Below, piece by piece: positions 5,665 through 6,042 of a stretch of 6,042 bases of DNA (position 1 is its first letter; every line of letters starts with the position of its first letter). The stretch is taken from NCBI GenBank assembly GCA_005889395.1, contig VBFX01000049.1:1-6042 (forward strand). Reading direction: 5' to 3'. Origin of the DNA: Chloroflexota bacterium (GTDB lineage: Bacteria; Chloroflexota; Dormibacteria; CF-121). The notes under the pieces are model-generated. The model saw only the letters and a program-made list of their open reading frames with translations, was not told the origin of the DNA and ran no database searches. The position numbers and the translations under genes were made by a program.

Positions 5665-6042
5665 CTAGCTCCCGCGCCTCCGGTCGAGATTGGCGAATTT
5701 CGTTTGCTCGTCGATGAAGAGCAGCTCGAGCTTTCCGGTTGGCCCGTTGCGATGCTTGGCGATGATGATCTCGGCGACGTTCCGCCGGTCCTCGGCGACG
5801 TTGTCATTGTAGAAACGCTCGCGATAAATGAAGAGGACCAAATCCGAGTCCTGCTCCAGCGTACCCGACTCACGAAGGTCCGAGAGCTGGGGGCGATGAT
5901 CGGGTCGCTTCTCGGGCTCCCGACTCAGCTGTGAGCACGCGATGACGGGAATCTGCAACTCGCGAGCCAGGCTCTTCAAGCCACGAGAGATGTCTGAGAC
6001 CTCTTGAACGCGATTTTCCTGATTGCGCCCCTGCATCAGCTG
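5665..6042 (-). CDS. dnaB: Replicative DNA helicase DnaB, C-terminal part (5' end outside window)
   Basis: DnaB is the hexameric ATP-driven helicase that unwinds DNA at the replication fork. The visible 125 residues are the end of the RecA-like motor domain. They begin with QLMQG, the tail of the Walker B strand (DYLQLM in the family). Then come ENRVQEVSDISRGLKSLA, the SQLSR motif, HRPQLSDLRESGTLEQDSD (DNA-binding loop and subunit-interface region), FIYRERFYN, and AKHRNGPTG, whose Lys and Arg match the arginine-finger segment that reaches the neighbouring subunit's ATP. The C-terminus is of normal length, and no intein interrupts this part, although DnaB is a frequent intein host. The stop codon TAG is at 5667-5665, 3 bp before the purA ATG, so the two genes are almost surely co-transcribed and translationally coupled. 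Start and N-terminal domain lie outside the window. Confidence 0.97.
   Translation of the reverse strand, partial: QLMQGRNQENRVQEVSDISRGLKSLARELQIPVIACSQLSREPEKRPDHRPQLSDLRESGTLEQDSDLVLFIYRERFYNDNVAEDRRNVAEIIIAKHRNGPTGKLELLFIDEQTKFANLDRRRGS
5669..5673 (-). promoter_or_regulatory. Ribosome binding site of purA
   Basis: GGGAG on the minus strand lies 7 bases before the purA ATG and inside the last codons of dnaB. It fixes the purA start at 5661 and supports coupling of purA translation to that of dnaB. Confidence 0.8.

Noticed and set aside
5077..5934. Open frame of 285 codons on the plus strand opposite purA and dnaB
   Set aside because: It spans the junction of two strongly conserved genes on the other strand and shows no recognisable motif.
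5665..6042. Intein in DnaB
   Set aside because: The visible motor-domain sequence is continuous from QLM to the stop; an intein nearer the P-loop would be outside the window.

Overview
This is a GC-rich bacterial window with six protein-coding genes, two of them cut by the window edges. I see no tRNA, rRNA, CRISPR array or insertion sequence. Gene order (replicative helicase DnaB directly followed by PurA), the style of the PurA sequence, and poor Shine-Dalgarno signals before several genes suggest a Chloroflexota/Dormibacterota-like or other high-GC Gram-positive-like chromosome. That placement is an inference from style, not from a search.

Layout, left to right. (1) Bases 1-1083, plus strand: the C-terminal part of a membrane sensor histidine kinase (end of the sensor domain, TM, HAMP, HisKA, HATPase). 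(2) Bases 1080-1544, minus strand: a RidA/YjgF-family protein, tail-to-tail with the kinase and sharing a TTAA in which both stop codons lie. (3) Bases 1705-2985, minus strand: an exported six-repeat Asp-box (BNR/sialidase-type) beta-propeller with a signal peptide and a C-terminal membrane anchor. (4) Bases 3103-4467, plus strand, divergent from the propeller across 117 bp: a polytopic membrane protein that I read as a stand-alone, diverged RnfD/NqrB-family protein. It lacks a recognisable flavin-attachment threonine and carries an extra linker plus a two-helix C-terminal module. (5) Bases 4426-5661, minus strand: PurA, adenylosuccinate synthetase, whose 3' end overlaps the RnfD-like gene by 42 bp. 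(6) Bases 5665-6042, minus strand: the C-terminal part of DnaB, 3 bp upstream of purA and clearly in operon with it.

The right end is housekeeping (replication and purine synthesis), the left end signalling and metabolite damage control. The middle pair is the least explained part: an extracytoplasmic propeller and a redox-type membrane subunit facing each other across a short shared regulatory region that holds a perfect 7-3-7 inverted repeat.

Two observations stand out. First, PurA is missing about 31 residues in frame, exactly the stretch holding the PTEL element, the TTGR aspartate-binding loop and the RRxGW motif, while everything around it is well conserved. Second, the orphan RnfD-like protein keeps the family's fold landmarks but not its flavin site.
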